A DNA stretch of 64,000 nt from Amycolatopsis lurida (GCF_900105055.1 NZ_FNTA01000003.1:248001-312000); one strand, 5' to 3'. Counted from the first letter of the stretch, positions 45,047 to 54,145 are shown. Numbers and translations: made by a program. Notes: generated by a model not told the origin, from the sequence alone.

Positions 45047-47764
45047 GTGGCGTCTCACGACGGTTTCGGCAGTGTCGTTTTCGAACCGAAGAATCCCCCT
45101 CGGACCAGCGGATTCGTCTTCTGGAACGCCGAGGGGAACACGCCGGGGACCGGGGAGGTGACAGTCGCCCTCCCCGAGGTCACCACGGTGCCGTGCGTAC
45201 GGCTGCCGATGATCGAGGCGCTCCCCGCGCTGCTGCGGCTTCGTGAGAGCGACGATCCCTCCGCGCGTTTCTGGAGCACCGCGGCCACGGCGGCGTTGAA
45301 ACTCGCCGAGGCGGGCAGGCTGCTTCCCGGGCTCACGGAGTCCGATGTGGACGCCTGGCGCGCGGGCCCGCTGGAACCCGCCGACGCCACTTGGCTGCGC
45401 GAACTGTCCGAAGCTATGCCGGCGCGGGCCCGAGCGATCCCGGGCGAGGGAAACCTGCTCCCCGCGCGTTATCCGCTGCTGCGCGCGTTCCTCGACGCCG
45501 TGGCCGACACCCTTCCCCGCACGCCCGCGGCCGCGCAGGCGGCGGGCGTCAAGGCGTTCGCCGCCGCGCCCGCGCATCGTGTCCCGCAGTTGCGGGACTG
45601 GGCGGCCGAGGTCGCGGCAGGGCTGGACTCCGGTGTCCGGGTCTCGGTGCGCATCGAGGCACCGGGCGACGACTTCACGACCGGGCGTTTCAGCGGCGTC
45701 GTCCAGGTGCACAGTCTGGCCGACCCTGGCGTCCTGATCGACGCCGCCGCGCTCTGGGCGGGTGACGACCGGTTCGGCCCGCGAGCGCGGATCGACGTCA
45801 TGTTGGCACTGCGCCGCGCAGCCCAGCTGTGGCCACCGCTGGAGCCCCTGCTCAGCGCCGCAGTGCCCGATGAGGTCGGGCTCGGTGACACCGACATCAC
45901 CGAGCTGCTCACCACGGCCGCGCCTCTGCTGGCCACGGCTGGTATCGACGTGCACTGGCCGGCCGATCTCGTCCGTGATCTGAGCGCGAAGGCCGTCGTC
46001 GGTGGTGGTGCCGCGCCGCCTGCCGACCTTCCGTCGTTCTTCGCAGGCGGCACGTTGCTGCAGTTCGACTGGCAGCTGGCCCTCGGTGGCGCACCGCTCA
46101 CCGCGGCCGAGATGGACGCGCTGGCCGAAGCGCACCGTCCCGTCGTGCGGTTGCGGGATCAGTGGGTGCTCGTCGATCCGGCGCTGGCGGCGAAGGCGCG
46201 GGATCGCGCGTTGAAGCCGCTCACGCCGATCGACGCGCTCGGCGCCGCCCTGAGCGGGACGGCCGAGGTCGACGGTGAACGCGTCGACGTCCTCACCGAC
46301 GGCTGGCTCGCCGCGTTGCGGGAACGGCTGCTCGCGCCACCGGAGCCGCAGGCACCGCCGCCGGGGCTGGCCGCGACCTTGCGCGATTACCAAATGCGCG
46401 GCCTGCAGTGGCTCACCGCCATGACCTCGATCGGGCTCGGTGGCTGTCTCGCCGACGACATGGGGCTGGGCAAGACGATCACGCTGATCTCGCTGCACCT
46501 GCATCGTGCGGACGGTCCGACGCTGGTCGTCTGCCCGGCTTCGCTGCTGGGGAACTGGGAACGCGAGATCACGCGGTTCGCCCCCGGCGTTCCGGTGCGC
46601 CGGTTCCATGGCACCGAGCGCTCGCTCGACGATCTCGACGGAGGGTTCGTGCTCACGACCTACGGCACCCTCCGTGCCGACCCGGCACCGCTGGGGAGTG
46701 TCCATTGGGGACTGCTGGTCGCCGACGAGGCCCAGCACGTCAAGAACCACCGCTCGGGCACGGCGAAGGCGTTGCGGACGCTGACGTCGTCGGCGCGGGT
46801 GGCGTTGACGGGCACCCCGGTGGAGAACAACCTCGCCGAGTTGTGGGCGATCCTGGACTGGACGACACCAGGGCTGCTCGGGACCATGGCCGACTTCCGC
46901 CGGGTGTGGGCGAAACCGGTCGAGTCCGGAAAGGACCCCGAAGCCGCGGAAAGCCTGTCCCGGCTGGTCCGCCCGTTCCTGTTGCGCCGCCGAAAGTCCG
47001 ATCCGGGGATCGCGCCGGAGCTGCCGCCCAAGACCGAGACCGACCGGCCGGTGACGCTTACCGCCGAGCAGGCGGCCCTGTACGAGGCGACGGTGCGCGA
47101 ACTGATGGCCGAGATCGCCGGCAGTGAGGGCATCGCGCGCCGGGGCCGGATCGTCAAGCTGCTCACCGGGCTCAAGCAGATCTGCAACCATCCCGCGCAG
47201 TACCTCAAGGAGCCGTCGGAAGCGGTGCTGGACGGGCGGTCGGGCAAGCTGGAACTGCTCGACGAGCTCCTGGGCACGATCCTCGCCGAGGACGGATCGG
47301 TGCTGGTGTTCACCCAGTACGTGGCCATGGCGCGGCTGCTGGAACGGCATCTCGCGCAGCGTGGGATCGGTACGCAGTTGCTGCACGGCGGCACCCCGGT
47401 GCCCAAACGTGAAGAGCTCGTGCGCCGGTTCCAGGCCGGTGAGGTGCCGGTGTTCCTGTTGTCGCTCAAGGCGGCGGGGACCGGGCTCAACCTGACCCGC
47501 GCCGATCACGTCGTGCACTACGACCGCTGGTGGAACCCCGCGGTGGAGGACCAGGCGACCGACCGCGCTTACCGCATCGGGCAGACCAGGCCGGTGCAGG
47601 TGCACCGGCTCATCGCCGAGGGCACGGTCGAGGACCGGATCGCGGCGATGCTGCGGGAGAAGCGTGCGCTCGCCGACGCGGTGCTCGCCGGCGGCGAGGC
47701 CGCGCTGACCGAACTGTCCGACGCCGAGCTGGCCGATCTGGTCGAGTTGAGGAGCCGCCGATGA
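45047..47764 (+). CDS. SNF2-family helicase/ATPase
   Basis: 905 residues from GTG 45047. The N-terminal ~430 residues form the bacterial SNF2 N-terminal region (DUF3670-like: 'FFAGGTLLQFDWQLALGGAPLTAAEMDALAEAHRPVVRLRDQWVLVDP'). Helicase motifs: Walker A 'DDMGLGKT' (Lys476), Walker B 'LLVADEAQHVKNH' (DEAQ), motif III 'LTGTPVENNLAELWAIL', motif V 'LLSLKAAGTGLNLTRADHVVHYDRWWNP', motif VI 'EDQATDRAYRIGQTRPV'. It is an ATP-driven DNA translocase; the mycobacterial relative is HelZ. ATGA overlap with a SWIM protein, its regular partner. Confidence 0.95.
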   Translation: MASHDGFGSVVFEPKNPPRTSGFVFWNAEGNTPGTGEVTVALPEVTTVPCVRLPMIEALPALLRLRESDDPSARFWSTAATAALKLAEAGRLLPGLTESDVDAWRAGPLEPADATWLRELSEAMPARARAIPGEGNLLPARYPLLRAFLDAVADTLPRTPAAAQAAGVKAFAAAPAHRVPQLRDWAAEVAAGLDSGVRVSVRIEAPGDDFTTGRFSGVVQVHSLADPGVLIDAAALWAGDDRFGPRARIDVMLALRRAAQLWPPLEPLLSAAVPDEVGLGDTDITELLTTAAPLLATAGIDVHWPADLVRDLSAKAVVGGGAAPPADLPSFFAGGTLLQFDWQLALGGAPLTAAEMDALAEAHRPVVRLRDQWVLVDPALAAKARDRALKPLTPIDALGAALSGTAEVDGERVDVLTDGWLAALRERLLAPPEPQAPPPGLAATLRDYQMRGLQWLTAMTSIGLGGCLADDMGLGKTITLISLHLHRADGPTLVVCPASLLGNWEREITRFAPGVPVRRFHGTERSLDDLDGGFVLTTYGTLRADPAPLGSVHWGLLVADEAQHVKNHRSGTAKALRTLTSSARVALTGTPVENNLAELWAILDWTTPGLLGTMADFRRVWAKPVESGKDPEAAESLSRLVRPFLLRRRKSDPGIAPELPPKTETDRPVTLTAEQAALYEATVRELMAEIAGSEGIARRGRIVKLLTGLKQICNHPAQYLKEPSEAVLDGRSGKLELLDELLGTILAEDGSVLVFTQYVAMARLLERHLAQRGIGTQLLHGGTPVPKREELVRRFQAGEVPVFLLSLKAAGTGLNLTRADHVVHYDRWWNPAVEDQATDRAYRIGQTRPVQVHRLIAEGTVEDRIAAMLREKRALADAVLAGGEAALTELSDAELADLVELRSRR

Positions 47765-48921
47765 GCACGCCAGACGACCGCGTCCGCGGTTTCCCCGCTT
47801 TCGGCGCCCAAGGCGGCCGCGGCCAGTTCGCCCGCTCGTGGTGGGGCCGCGCGTGGATCAGCGCGATGGAGGACACCGCGCTGGATCTGCGCCAGCTCAA
47901 ACAAGGCCGCAAGTACGCCGCGGCGGGCCGGGTCGGTCCGATCACGGTCAGCCCGGGGCGGATCGCCGCCGTGGTCGACGACCAGGAGGGCCAGTACCGC
48001 ACCGAGGTCCGTCTCGCGGAGCTGACCGGCGACGAGTGGGACCGGTTCCTCGACCGGGTCGCCTCGCGTGCCGGACATCTCGCCGCGTTGCTGGACCGGG
48101 ACATGCCGCACGACCTCGTCGAGGCCGCCGACGACGCCGGGGTGCATCTGCTGCCCGGGATCGGTGACCTCGATCCCGACTGTGACTGCCCCGGCTGGGA
48201 GTTGCCGTGCCGTCACGCCGCGGCGCTGTCGTTCCAGGCCTCGTGGCTGCTCGACGCGGATCCCTTCGTGCTGCTGCTGATGCGGGGCAAGGGGGAGCGG
48301 GAACTGCTCGACGAATTGCAGCGGCGCAACGCGCCTCGGTTCGTGCGGACGGGGGACGACGAAGTCCCGGCCGAGCGCGCGTACGCCGACGAGCCGGGTC
48401 CGTTGCCGGATCTCGACGGGTTCGCGCCCACCGGAGGCCCGACCGTGCCGGGCGCGCCCGATATCCCGGCCGAGGCCTTCGCCCTGCTGATCGCCAACGC
48501 GAGCCAGACGGCCGGTGCGCTGCTGACGTCGCAACCGAAGTTCACCCGCAAACAGGACGCCGTCCGCCTGGCCGCGACGCGTCCGGAGGCCGCCGACAGG
48601 CTGCGCCCGGCCGAGAACGGCGAGGACTTCGATCGCGCGGTGCAGGCCTGGCGGCACGGTGGCCGGGCCGGCCTCGACGTCCTGGAGACCGCGTGGACCC
48701 CGCCGCCGCAGGCGATGGGCCGGGCACGGGCCGCCCTGGCCGAGGTCGTGGACGACCCCGGCCAGGGGCTGGACGTCGAACGCAACCACTGCACCGTCCA
48801 CGGCACCGGCGTGCAGGTGCGGCTGGGCAAGGACGGGCTCTGGTATCCGTACCGGGATCAGTGGCCCGCTGGTCCGCCCGAAGCCGATCCCGGCGCGCTG
48901 TTCGCCGCGTTGCTCGGCTGA
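47761..48921 (+). CDS. SWIM zinc-finger protein, partner of the SNF2 helicase
   Basis: 386 residues. N-terminal 'GQFARSWWGRAWISAMEDTALDLRQLKQGRKYAAAGRVGPITVSPGRIAAVV' is the conserved head of this family. The SWIM finger is 'DCDCPGWELPCRHAAALSFQ' (C-x-C-x-n-C-x-H). C-terminal part helical, with no catalytic motif. SWIM domains bind DNA or proteins. Translationally coupled to the SNF2 gene. SNF2-SWIM pairs are widespread in actinobacteria; chromosome maintenance or defence roles are proposed but not established. The 3' end overlaps the convergent DUF4865 gene. Confidence 0.92.
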   Translation: MSTPDDRVRGFPAFGAQGGRGQFARSWWGRAWISAMEDTALDLRQLKQGRKYAAAGRVGPITVSPGRIAAVVDDQEGQYRTEVRLAELTGDEWDRFLDRVASRAGHLAALLDRDMPHDLVEAADDAGVHLLPGIGDLDPDCDCPGWELPCRHAAALSFQASWLLDADPFVLLLMRGKGERELLDELQRRNAPRFVRTGDDEVPAERAYADEPGPLPDLDGFAPTGGPTVPGAPDIPAEAFALLIANASQTAGALLTSQPKFTRKQDAVRLAATRPEAADRLRPAENGEDFDRAVQAWRHGGRAGLDVLETAWTPPPQAMGRARAALAEVVDDPGQGLDVERNHCTVHGTGVQVRLGKDGLWYPYRDQWPAGPPEADPGALFAALLG

Positions 48922-49496
48922 TCCCACTGCCGTCCTCGCCGCAGCTGATCCAGGTGCGGCGAGGACAGGTGGAGGATCTGGTACCGGATCTCGTCCGACT
49001 CCGGCGCCTCACCGGTCCACAGGCTGTAGCGGATGACCTGCCAGGTCCGCGGGTCGACGGCGAGCGCGCCCGAATGCGCGCCGTCTTGGCGCAGGTGTTC
49101 GCGAAGTTCGTCGAGAGCCTCGCCGAGGAACACGACCGGGTCGGTCTCGTCGGGGATTCGCACGACGTGCTTTCCCGCTGCGACCGGAGGAGTGCCGAAC
49201 GCGGGTCCCTCCTCGAAACCGAGCACGGTCCAGTGCTGCACGGCGGGACGCCCGAAGGATTCGACGATGCCGCTGAACGGGCCGCCGAACAGGAAGGCGT
49301 TCATCCCGGCCTCGTCGTGCCACAGGTAGAAGGGCGAGTACTGGTTCAGCGTCGAGCCGTCGACGCCGCGCTCACGGATCCCGTAGACCTTCAGCCCCAG
49401 GCCGCCGAAGTCGTCGAGCAGATGTCCGCGCGTGGCGACGCGTTCGCGGATGACGCCCATGTCGTAGTCGGCGGGGAGGGTGATCTCGTACTGCAT
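48858..49496 (-). CDS. DUF4865 family protein
   Basis: 212 residues from ATG 49496 (MQYEITLPADYDMGVIRERV, the family's usual start; ATGs at 49505 and 49514 are in frame). Recognisable stretches: 'LLDDFGGLGLKVYGIRERGVDGSTLNQYSPFYLWHDEAGMNAFLFGGPFSGIVESFGRPAVQHWTVLGFEEGPAF'. The ferredoxin-like dimeric alpha-beta fold relates it to heme-binding monooxygenase-like proteins; function unknown. The normal C-terminus is near 'YQILHLSSPHL', but here the frame runs about 26 codons further into the SWIM gene, so the original stop may be lost. Confidence 0.85.
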   Translation of the reverse strand: MQYEITLPADYDMGVIRERVATRGHLLDDFGGLGLKVYGIRERGVDGSTLNQYSPFYLWHDEAGMNAFLFGGPFSGIVESFGRPAVQHWTVLGFEEGPAFGTPPVAAGKHVVRIPDETDPVVFLGEALDELREHLRQDGAHSGALAVDPRTWQVIRYSLWTGEAPESDEIRYQILHLSSPHLDQLRRGRQWDQPSNAANSAPGSASGGPAGH

Positions 49497-49530
49497 CGCA
49501 TGCATGCCGTACATACTAGTAGGTACAGGA

Positions 49531-49962
49531 CTATTTCCGGTCGAGCCGGACGATCCCCTCGTCACCCTGCACCGCGACCACGGCGATCGCCTGCCGGTTG
49601 ATCTGGTGCACCATCCCCGGCGGGCCCGACACCGCCCCGCCCATCCCGCCGGAAGCCGGGGCGAGACCCACCTTCCCGGCCTGGACCGTGACCGCGAGCG
49701 GGCCGGCGCCACCGTCGTTGGGGATCTGGTCGCCGGTCCGGACCAGCACCTCACACTCCCCGTCCGAGCAGGCCTTCAGATTCCGCCCGTCCACCGCGAT
49801 GAACGGCGTTCCGGACGGGGCCGCCGCCTCCATCATCGGCCCGCTCCCCACCGAAGGCCTCGAACTCGTCGCGGCGAAGATCGGCGTCGGCTCCGGCGCC
49901 GCGCAACCGGCGGCGAACAGCGCCAAGGGGACCAGGGCCAGGCATCTTCGGCGATCGACCAT
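49531..49962 (-). CDS. Small lipoprotein
   Basis: 143 residues from ATG 49962. Signal peptide 'MVDRRRCLALVPLALFAAGC' with a good lipobox (A-A-G-C, Cys20). Mature part Pro/Ser-rich, then a compact beta-rich domain with Cys pair 'LKACSDGECEVLVRTGDQI' and 'VTVQAGKVGLAPASGGMGGAVSGPPGMVHQINRQAIAVVAVQGDEGIVRLDRK'. No family recognised. Stands alone between DUF4865 and the AidB gene. Probably surface-anchored. Confidence 0.78.
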   Translation of the reverse strand: MVDRRRCLALVPLALFAAGCAAPEPTPIFAATSSRPSVGSGPMMEAAAPSGTPFIAVDGRNLKACSDGECEVLVRTGDQIPNDGGAGPLAVTVQAGKVGLAPASGGMGGAVSGPPGMVHQINRQAIAVVAVQGDEGIVRLDRK

Positions 49963-50040
49963 GACCGACGAACGTAGCCGAAGCGCGAGCCCTTGCATGC
50001 ACCCGAATTCCGCAATCCTGCGGCTGTTCGCAGTGCTCGG

Positions 50041-50075
50041 CGGCGGTCCGACCGGGGGAAGCGGGCGGACCGCCG
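50041..50075. terminator. Hairpin after the AidB-like gene
   Basis: CGGCGGTCCG at 50041-50050 pairs perfectly with CGGACCGCCG at 50066-50075, with a 15-base loop. It lies in the 267-bp gap downstream of the AidB-like stop (minus strand) and upstream of the lipoprotein gene. No T-run; likely transcription end. Nothing else recognised in the gap. Confidence 0.55.
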
Positions 50076-50229
50076 CAGCACGTGGTCATGCGGGCACCGA
50101 GAGTCCGAAATGCGAGAAAACGACGGTGAAACCGCCGACTTGGGCAAGGACTCACAGGCCTTCCCAGCACCTCATGATCGGGGCACGGTCACTGAGCCGT
50201 CACCGTGGAAGGCCGGCACTCCGAGTATC

Positions 50230-51849
50230 TCAAACCTCCGCGCGGGCGATGATCGCCCGCGTGTCCACTCCGGACGGAAGTGTCCCGAACGCGACACCCC
50301 AGTCGCCACCAAGCCTCGACGCGCAGAACGCGTCGGCCACCGCCGGGGTCCCGTGCCGCACCAGCAACGAACCCTGCAGCACGAGCGCCATCGACTCGAC
50401 CAGCCGCCGCGCCCGGTACTCGATGTCCGACAGATCCGTCAGTTCCTTGCGCAGCCTGCCCACCGCGTCGTCCAGCCGCGTGTCGGCGCCGGCCGCCTGC
50501 TCGACCTCCGCGAAATACGCCGCCACCGACTCCGGCTGCTTCGCCATCGCCCGCAACGCGTCCAGCGCCGCGACGTTGCCCGAACCCTCCCAGATCGACA
50601 TCAGCGGAGCCTCACGGTAGAGCCGCGGCATCCCCGACTCCTCGACGTACCCGTTCCCGCCGAGGCATTCCAGCGCCTCCACCGCGTGCGACGGGCCGCG
50701 CTTGCACACCCAGTACTTCGTCACCGCCAGCCCCAGCCGACGGAACGCCTGCTCCTGCTCGTCCTCCGGCCGGTCGGTCGCCGACGCGAGCCGCATCCCG
50801 ACCGTCGTCGCCGCCTCGGATTCCACGACGAGGTCCGCCAGCACGTTGCCCATCAGCGGCTGATCCACCAGATTCGCCCCGAACGCGCTCCGATGCCGGG
50901 CGTGGTGGATCGCCCGCACGGCGCCGTACCGCATGCCCGACGCGCTCCCGACCGCGCAGTCCAGCCGGGTGTTGTTGACCATCTCGATGATGGTGCGCAC
51001 CCCGCGGCCTTCCTCGCCGATCAGCCAGCCGATCGCGTCGTCGTACTCGATCTCCGACGACGCGTTGGACCGGTTGCCCAGCTTGTCCTTCAGCCGCTGC
51101 AACCGGATCCCGTTGCGCGTGCCGTCCGGCAGGACCCGGGGGAGCAGGAAACACGACAACCCGCCCGGCGCCTGCGCCAGCGTCAGGAACATGTCCGACA
51201 TCGGCGCCGAGGTGAACCACTTGTGCCCGACGATCACATAGCTGCCGTCACCGAGCGGCCGCGCCGTGGTCGTGTTCGCCCGGACGTCGGAACCGCCCTG
51301 CTTCTCCGTCATCGACATCCCGGCGATGAGCCCACGCTTGGAACTCGGCTCACGCAATCCGAAGTCGTACTCCGTCGCCGCCAGCAGCGGCTCGTACCGC
51401 GCGGACAGCTCGGGATTGAACCGCAACGCCGGGACCGCCGCGTACGTCATCGAAATCGGGCACGTGTGCCCCGCGTCGACCTGGCCCCAGACGTACATCT
51501 TCGCCGCCCGCGCCGCGTGCGCGCCCGGCCGGGAATCCCGCCACGGCGCCGCGTGCAGCCCATAGGACACCGCGACGTCCATGAGATCGTGCCAGTGCGG
51601 GTGGAACTCGACCTCGTCGATCCGGTGCCCGACCCGGTCGTGCGTCCGCAGCACCGGCTCGTTCTCGTTGACCAGCCTGCCCCACTCCTGAACGTGCTCA
51701 CTCCCGGCGAGCCTGCCGAGGGAGTGCATCTCGGCCACCGCCCACCCGGCGCCCGCCCGCTCCAGCCCCTCCAGCAAGGCCGGATCGGCGGCGACGTCGT
51801 AGTCCGCCAGCGGCGGGACCTGATTGGTGACCTCATGAGTGCTCGGCAT
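50230..51849 (-). CDS. aidB: AidB-like acyl-CoA dehydrogenase-family flavoprotein
   Basis: 539 residues, longer than ordinary acyl-CoA dehydrogenases (about 390) and matching AidB. 'NQVPPLADYDVAADPALLEGLERAGAGW' start; the AidB signature 'GLIAGMSMTEKQGGSDVRANTTTA'; 'FTSAPMSDMFLTLAQAPGGLSCFLLPRVLPDGTRNGIRLQRLKDKLGNRSNASSEIEYDDAIGWLIGEEGRGVRTIIEMVNNTRLDC' and 'ALECLGGNGYVEESGMPRLYREAPLMSIWEGSGNV'. AidB is induced in the E. coli Ada response and binds FAD and DNA. In actinomycetes such genes often sit with a TetR and the role is less certain. Overlaps the upstream TetR gene by 17 bases. Confidence 0.9.
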   Translation of the reverse strand: MPSTHEVTNQVPPLADYDVAADPALLEGLERAGAGWAVAEMHSLGRLAGSEHVQEWGRLVNENEPVLRTHDRVGHRIDEVEFHPHWHDLMDVAVSYGLHAAPWRDSRPGAHAARAAKMYVWGQVDAGHTCPISMTYAAVPALRFNPELSARYEPLLAATEYDFGLREPSSKRGLIAGMSMTEKQGGSDVRANTTTARPLGDGSYVIVGHKWFTSAPMSDMFLTLAQAPGGLSCFLLPRVLPDGTRNGIRLQRLKDKLGNRSNASSEIEYDDAIGWLIGEEGRGVRTIIEMVNNTRLDCAVGSASGMRYGAVRAIHHARHRSAFGANLVDQPLMGNVLADLVVESEAATTVGMRLASATDRPEDEQEQAFRRLGLAVTKYWVCKRGPSHAVEALECLGGNGYVEESGMPRLYREAPLMSIWEGSGNVAALDALRAMAKQPESVAAYFAEVEQAAGADTRLDDAVGRLRKELTDLSDIEYRARRLVESMALVLQGSLLVRHGTPAVADAFCASRLGGDWGVAFGTLPSGVDTRAIIARAEV

Positions 51850-52438
51850 CGGAACCTCTTAAGGAACGCAACACGAAAGTGCGCAGCCCGGACACCTCGT
51901 CCGCGCTGCCGGTGGTCAACGGGCCGATCAGCACCTCGGCGGCGGCCCCGACGAGCGCCGCCGCGGTGACGTCCGCGTCCTGGGCCGGCAGCACCCCGGA
52001 CCGGACGCCGTCGGCCACGTGCTGGGCCACGACGTCGCGGAAGGCACGCCGGAACACCAGCCGCTCGGCCTCGATGGGCGCGTCGACGGGCTCGGCCAGC
52101 AGCGCGTACGCCATCCGCGGCGTCTTCAGCGCCCGGCTCGCGAAGGTGTCGAAGACCGCCACGACCCGCTCGGCAGGCGTGCCGGGCCGCTCCGACACCT
52201 CGCGCACAGCCTCGACCTCACGCGTGACGACCTTGCGGAACAACTCCACCACCAAGGCGGCCTTGGTGGGGTAGTGGCGGTACACGCTCCCGACCGCCAC
52301 CCCGGCCCGTTCGGCGACCGCCGACACCGAGCAGCCCGCGTACCCGCGCTCGGCCAATTGCTCCATGGCGGCGGCGAGGACGGCGTCACGCTGGGCGTCC
52401 AGGCGCTCCTGGACCTTCGGTGTACGGCGATACGGCAC
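51833..52438 (-). CDS. TetR-family regulator
   Basis: 201 residues. HTH 'QRDAVLAAAMEQLAERGYAGCSVSAVAERAGVAVGSVYRHYPTKAALVVELFRKVV' (about 17-72), with the usual VYRHYP segment. C-terminal domain resembles TetR_C of fatty acid/acyl-CoA-linked repressors. It overlaps the AidB-like gene and very likely controls it. A 15-bp dyad lies 8 bases before its start. Ligand could be an acyl-CoA or alkylation-related signal; not determinable here. Confidence 0.92.
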   Translation of the reverse strand: MPYRRTPKVQERLDAQRDAVLAAAMEQLAERGYAGCSVSAVAERAGVAVGSVYRHYPTKAALVVELFRKVVTREVEAVREVSERPGTPAERVVAVFDTFASRALKTPRMAYALLAEPVDAPIEAERLVFRRAFRDVVAQHVADGVRSGVLPAQDADVTAAALVGAAAEVLIGPLTTGSADEVSGLRTFVLRSLRGSDAEHS

Positions 52439-52446
52439 TCAAGAAG

Positions 52447-52461
52447 TGAAGCACTGATTCA
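52447..52461. promoter_or_regulatory. TetR operator TGAAGCACTGATTCA
   Basis: Dyad TGAA-N-CA-N-TG-N-TTCA in the 32-bp gap between the peroxiredoxin stop and the TetR start. The position right at the TetR-AidB operon promoter fits autoregulation. Confidence 0.6.
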
Positions 52462-52470
52462 CACCTTCAG

Positions 52471-52929
52471 TCAACGCACCCTGGCGAGCTCCTCCACCGC
52501 TTTGGCGATGCCCTTCTTGTCGTAGGCACTGGTCGGCATGGTCGCCGCGTGCGCGTACCGGACCACCCCGTCCCGGTCGATCAGCACACTGCCCGACTGC
52601 TGCAGCATCTTTTTCGCCAGCCCGAACGCCTCATGCGGCGTGCCGTCCCCGCCCGAGACCACCCGGAGCGACAATCCGCGCTTCGCCCGCCACGCCTTGG
52701 CCTCCACCCGGCACTCGGGAACCGCCACCAGCACACGCACACCGGCGGCCGCCAGCTCCTCCGACCGCGCCGCCAGGTCCTTCACATGGCCGGCGCACAC
52801 AGGACACGTGGTCGAGCGCATGAAATAGATCAGCACGCTTGCCGTACCGCGGAACTCCGAAAGCCGCACGACCTGCCCTGTCGTGTCCTCCCACGCGACG
52901 TCAGGGACCGTGGAACCGATTTCGAGCAT
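52471..52929 (-). CDS. AhpC/TSA-family peroxiredoxin-like protein
   Basis: 152 residues from ATG 52929 (GAGGAG 5 bases upstream). Thioredoxin-fold: 'IGSTVPDVAWEDTTGQVVRLSEFRGTASVLIYFMRSTTCPVCAGHVKDLA' contains T-x-C-P-V-C at about 41-45, then 'GSVLIDRDGVVRYAHAA'. The CxxC and missing resolving Cys suggest a bacterioferritin-comigratory or redoxin type. It detoxifies peroxides or acts in thiol exchange. It follows the ECF sigma gene by 20 bases on the same strand, so oxidative control by that sigma factor is plausible. Confidence 0.88.
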   Translation of the reverse strand: MLEIGSTVPDVAWEDTTGQVVRLSEFRGTASVLIYFMRSTTCPVCAGHVKDLAARSEELAAAGVRVLVAVPECRVEAKAWRAKRGLSLRVVSGGDGTPHEAFGLAKKMLQQSGSVLIDRDGVVRYAHAATMPTSAYDKKGIAKAVEELARVR

Positions 52930-52949
52930 CAAAACTCCTCAACGGAAGG

Positions 52950-53483
52950 TCAGGAAGCAGGGTTGTCGAGAAGCACACGGACCGTCGCCCGCGCACGGTG
53001 CAACCGGGACTTCATCGCGGCCGTGCTCAAACCGAGCGCGTCGGTGACCGCCCGGCCCGAATGGCCCTGGATGTCACGCATGATCAAGACGCGACGCTGG
53101 TCAGCGGGCAACTCGGCGATCGCCGCCGCCACCCGCTGCGCCTCCAGCCGATCCAACGCGTCTTCCTCGGCCGACACCATCGCGACGGAATCCGCCGGAT
53201 CCGCACCACGCACCACCCGGCGCGCCCGCCGAAGGCACTCGTTGCGCACGATCCGGAACATCCACGACGCGAGCGCACCCGTGGCACGCAGCGTGCCGAT
53301 CTTCCGGTACAGGATGATCAGCGCCTCCTGCGCCGAATCCTCCGCGTCCTCCGGCGAAGCACACAACGACCGCGCGAACCGCTGCACATGCGGATGGGAA
53401 CCCGAGACCAAAGCCGCGATGGCGGACGCGTCCCCGCCCTGCGCCGCCACGATCAACGACTCCCTCGGCCACTCGGCCTCCAC
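52950..53483 (-). CDS. ECF-type RNA polymerase sigma factor
   Basis: 177 residues from GTG 53483, chosen for AGGAGGAGG 5 bases upstream; the longer frame to 53588 has no support. Region 2: 'ALVSGSHPHVQRFARSLCASPEDAEDSAQEALIILYRKIGTLRATGALASWMFRIVRNECLRRAR'. Region 4: 'RLEAQRVAAAIAELPADQRRVLIMRDIQGHSGRAVTDALGLSTAAMKSRLHRARATVR'. No anti-sigma factor gene beside it. The downstream peroxiredoxin gene suggests the two act together in redox stress. Confidence 0.92.
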   Translation of the reverse strand: MEAEWPRESLIVAAQGGDASAIAALVSGSHPHVQRFARSLCASPEDAEDSAQEALIILYRKIGTLRATGALASWMFRIVRNECLRRARRVVRGADPADSVAMVSAEEDALDRLEAQRVAAAIAELPADQRRVLIMRDIQGHSGRAVTDALGLSTAAMKSRLHRARATVRVLLDNPAS

Positions 53484-53627
53484 GACAACCTCCTCCTGCG
53501 CCGAGCTTGTCCCGGCCCCTACAAGAGCCGCGACCCTCGCAAAAGGATTCAGCAGCCTCCACGTGACGCCGCTCACCCCAGCGGGCACACCCCGAACCCC
53601 ACGTCACCCGATGGCATGATCGCCGCT

Positions 53628-54143
53628 ATGACATGGACCGCCCCCGAGGTCACCCGGCCGTCCGGCGACACCGCCGCCGACGAACGAACCCTCCTGCCCT
53701 CCCTGCTGGCCTGGCACCGCAGCACCTTCCTCCACAAACTCGCCGGCCTCACCGGAGAACAGCTCGCCACGGCGTCGGTCCCGCCGTCGAACATGACCCT
53801 CCTCGGCCTCATCCGGCACCTCGCCAAGGTCGAACGCTTCTGGTTCCGCCTGCGCTACGCCGCACAGGACATCGACCCCCTCTACGACCCCGCCCTCGGC
53901 AAGGACCACGACTTCGAAGTCCTCGACGCCACCCAAGCCGAAGAGGCCTACGACATCCTCCTCGAAGAGATCCGGCTGGCCGACGAAGCCGCCGCCGAAG
54001 GATCCCTCGACGACACCTTCGACCTCGGCGGGAACCCGTTCTCGCTGCGCATGCTCTACCTCCACATGATCGGCGAATACGCCCGCCACAACGGCCACGC
54101 CGACCTCATCCGCGAACGCGTCGACGGCCACACGGGAGCCTGA
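53628..54143 (+). CDS. DinB-family protein (DUF664)
   Basis: 171 residues from ATG 53628. Four-helix DinB/YfiT-like bundle: 'ERTLLPSLLAWHRSTFLHKLAGLTGEQLATASVPPSNMTLLGLIRHLAKVERFWFRLRYA' and 'LRMLYLHMIGEYARHNGHADLIRERVDGHTG'. The conserved His residues (LAWHR, LIRHLAK, YARHNGHADLIRE) form the metal-binding triad of the family, including bacillithiol/mycothiol S-transferases. Detoxification by thiol transfer is likely but substrate unknown. First gene of a codirectional run to 56320. Confidence 0.9.
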   Translation: MTWTAPEVTRPSGDTAADERTLLPSLLAWHRSTFLHKLAGLTGEQLATASVPPSNMTLLGLIRHLAKVERFWFRLRYAAQDIDPLYDPALGKDHDFEVLDATQAEEAYDILLEEIRLADEAAAEGSLDDTFDLGGNPFSLRMLYLHMIGEYARHNGHADLIRERVDGHTGA

Positions 54144-54145
54144 CC

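Noticed and set aside
44978..47605. 875-codon open frame on the minus strand
   Set aside because: Fully antisense to the SNF2 helicase, which has all helicase motifs; the frame is a product of high GC and is rich in His/Arg/Gly with no fold-like pattern.
49993..51969. 658-codon open frame on the plus strand
   Set aside because: Antisense to the AidB-like gene; composition is Arg/His/Pro-rich without domain motifs.
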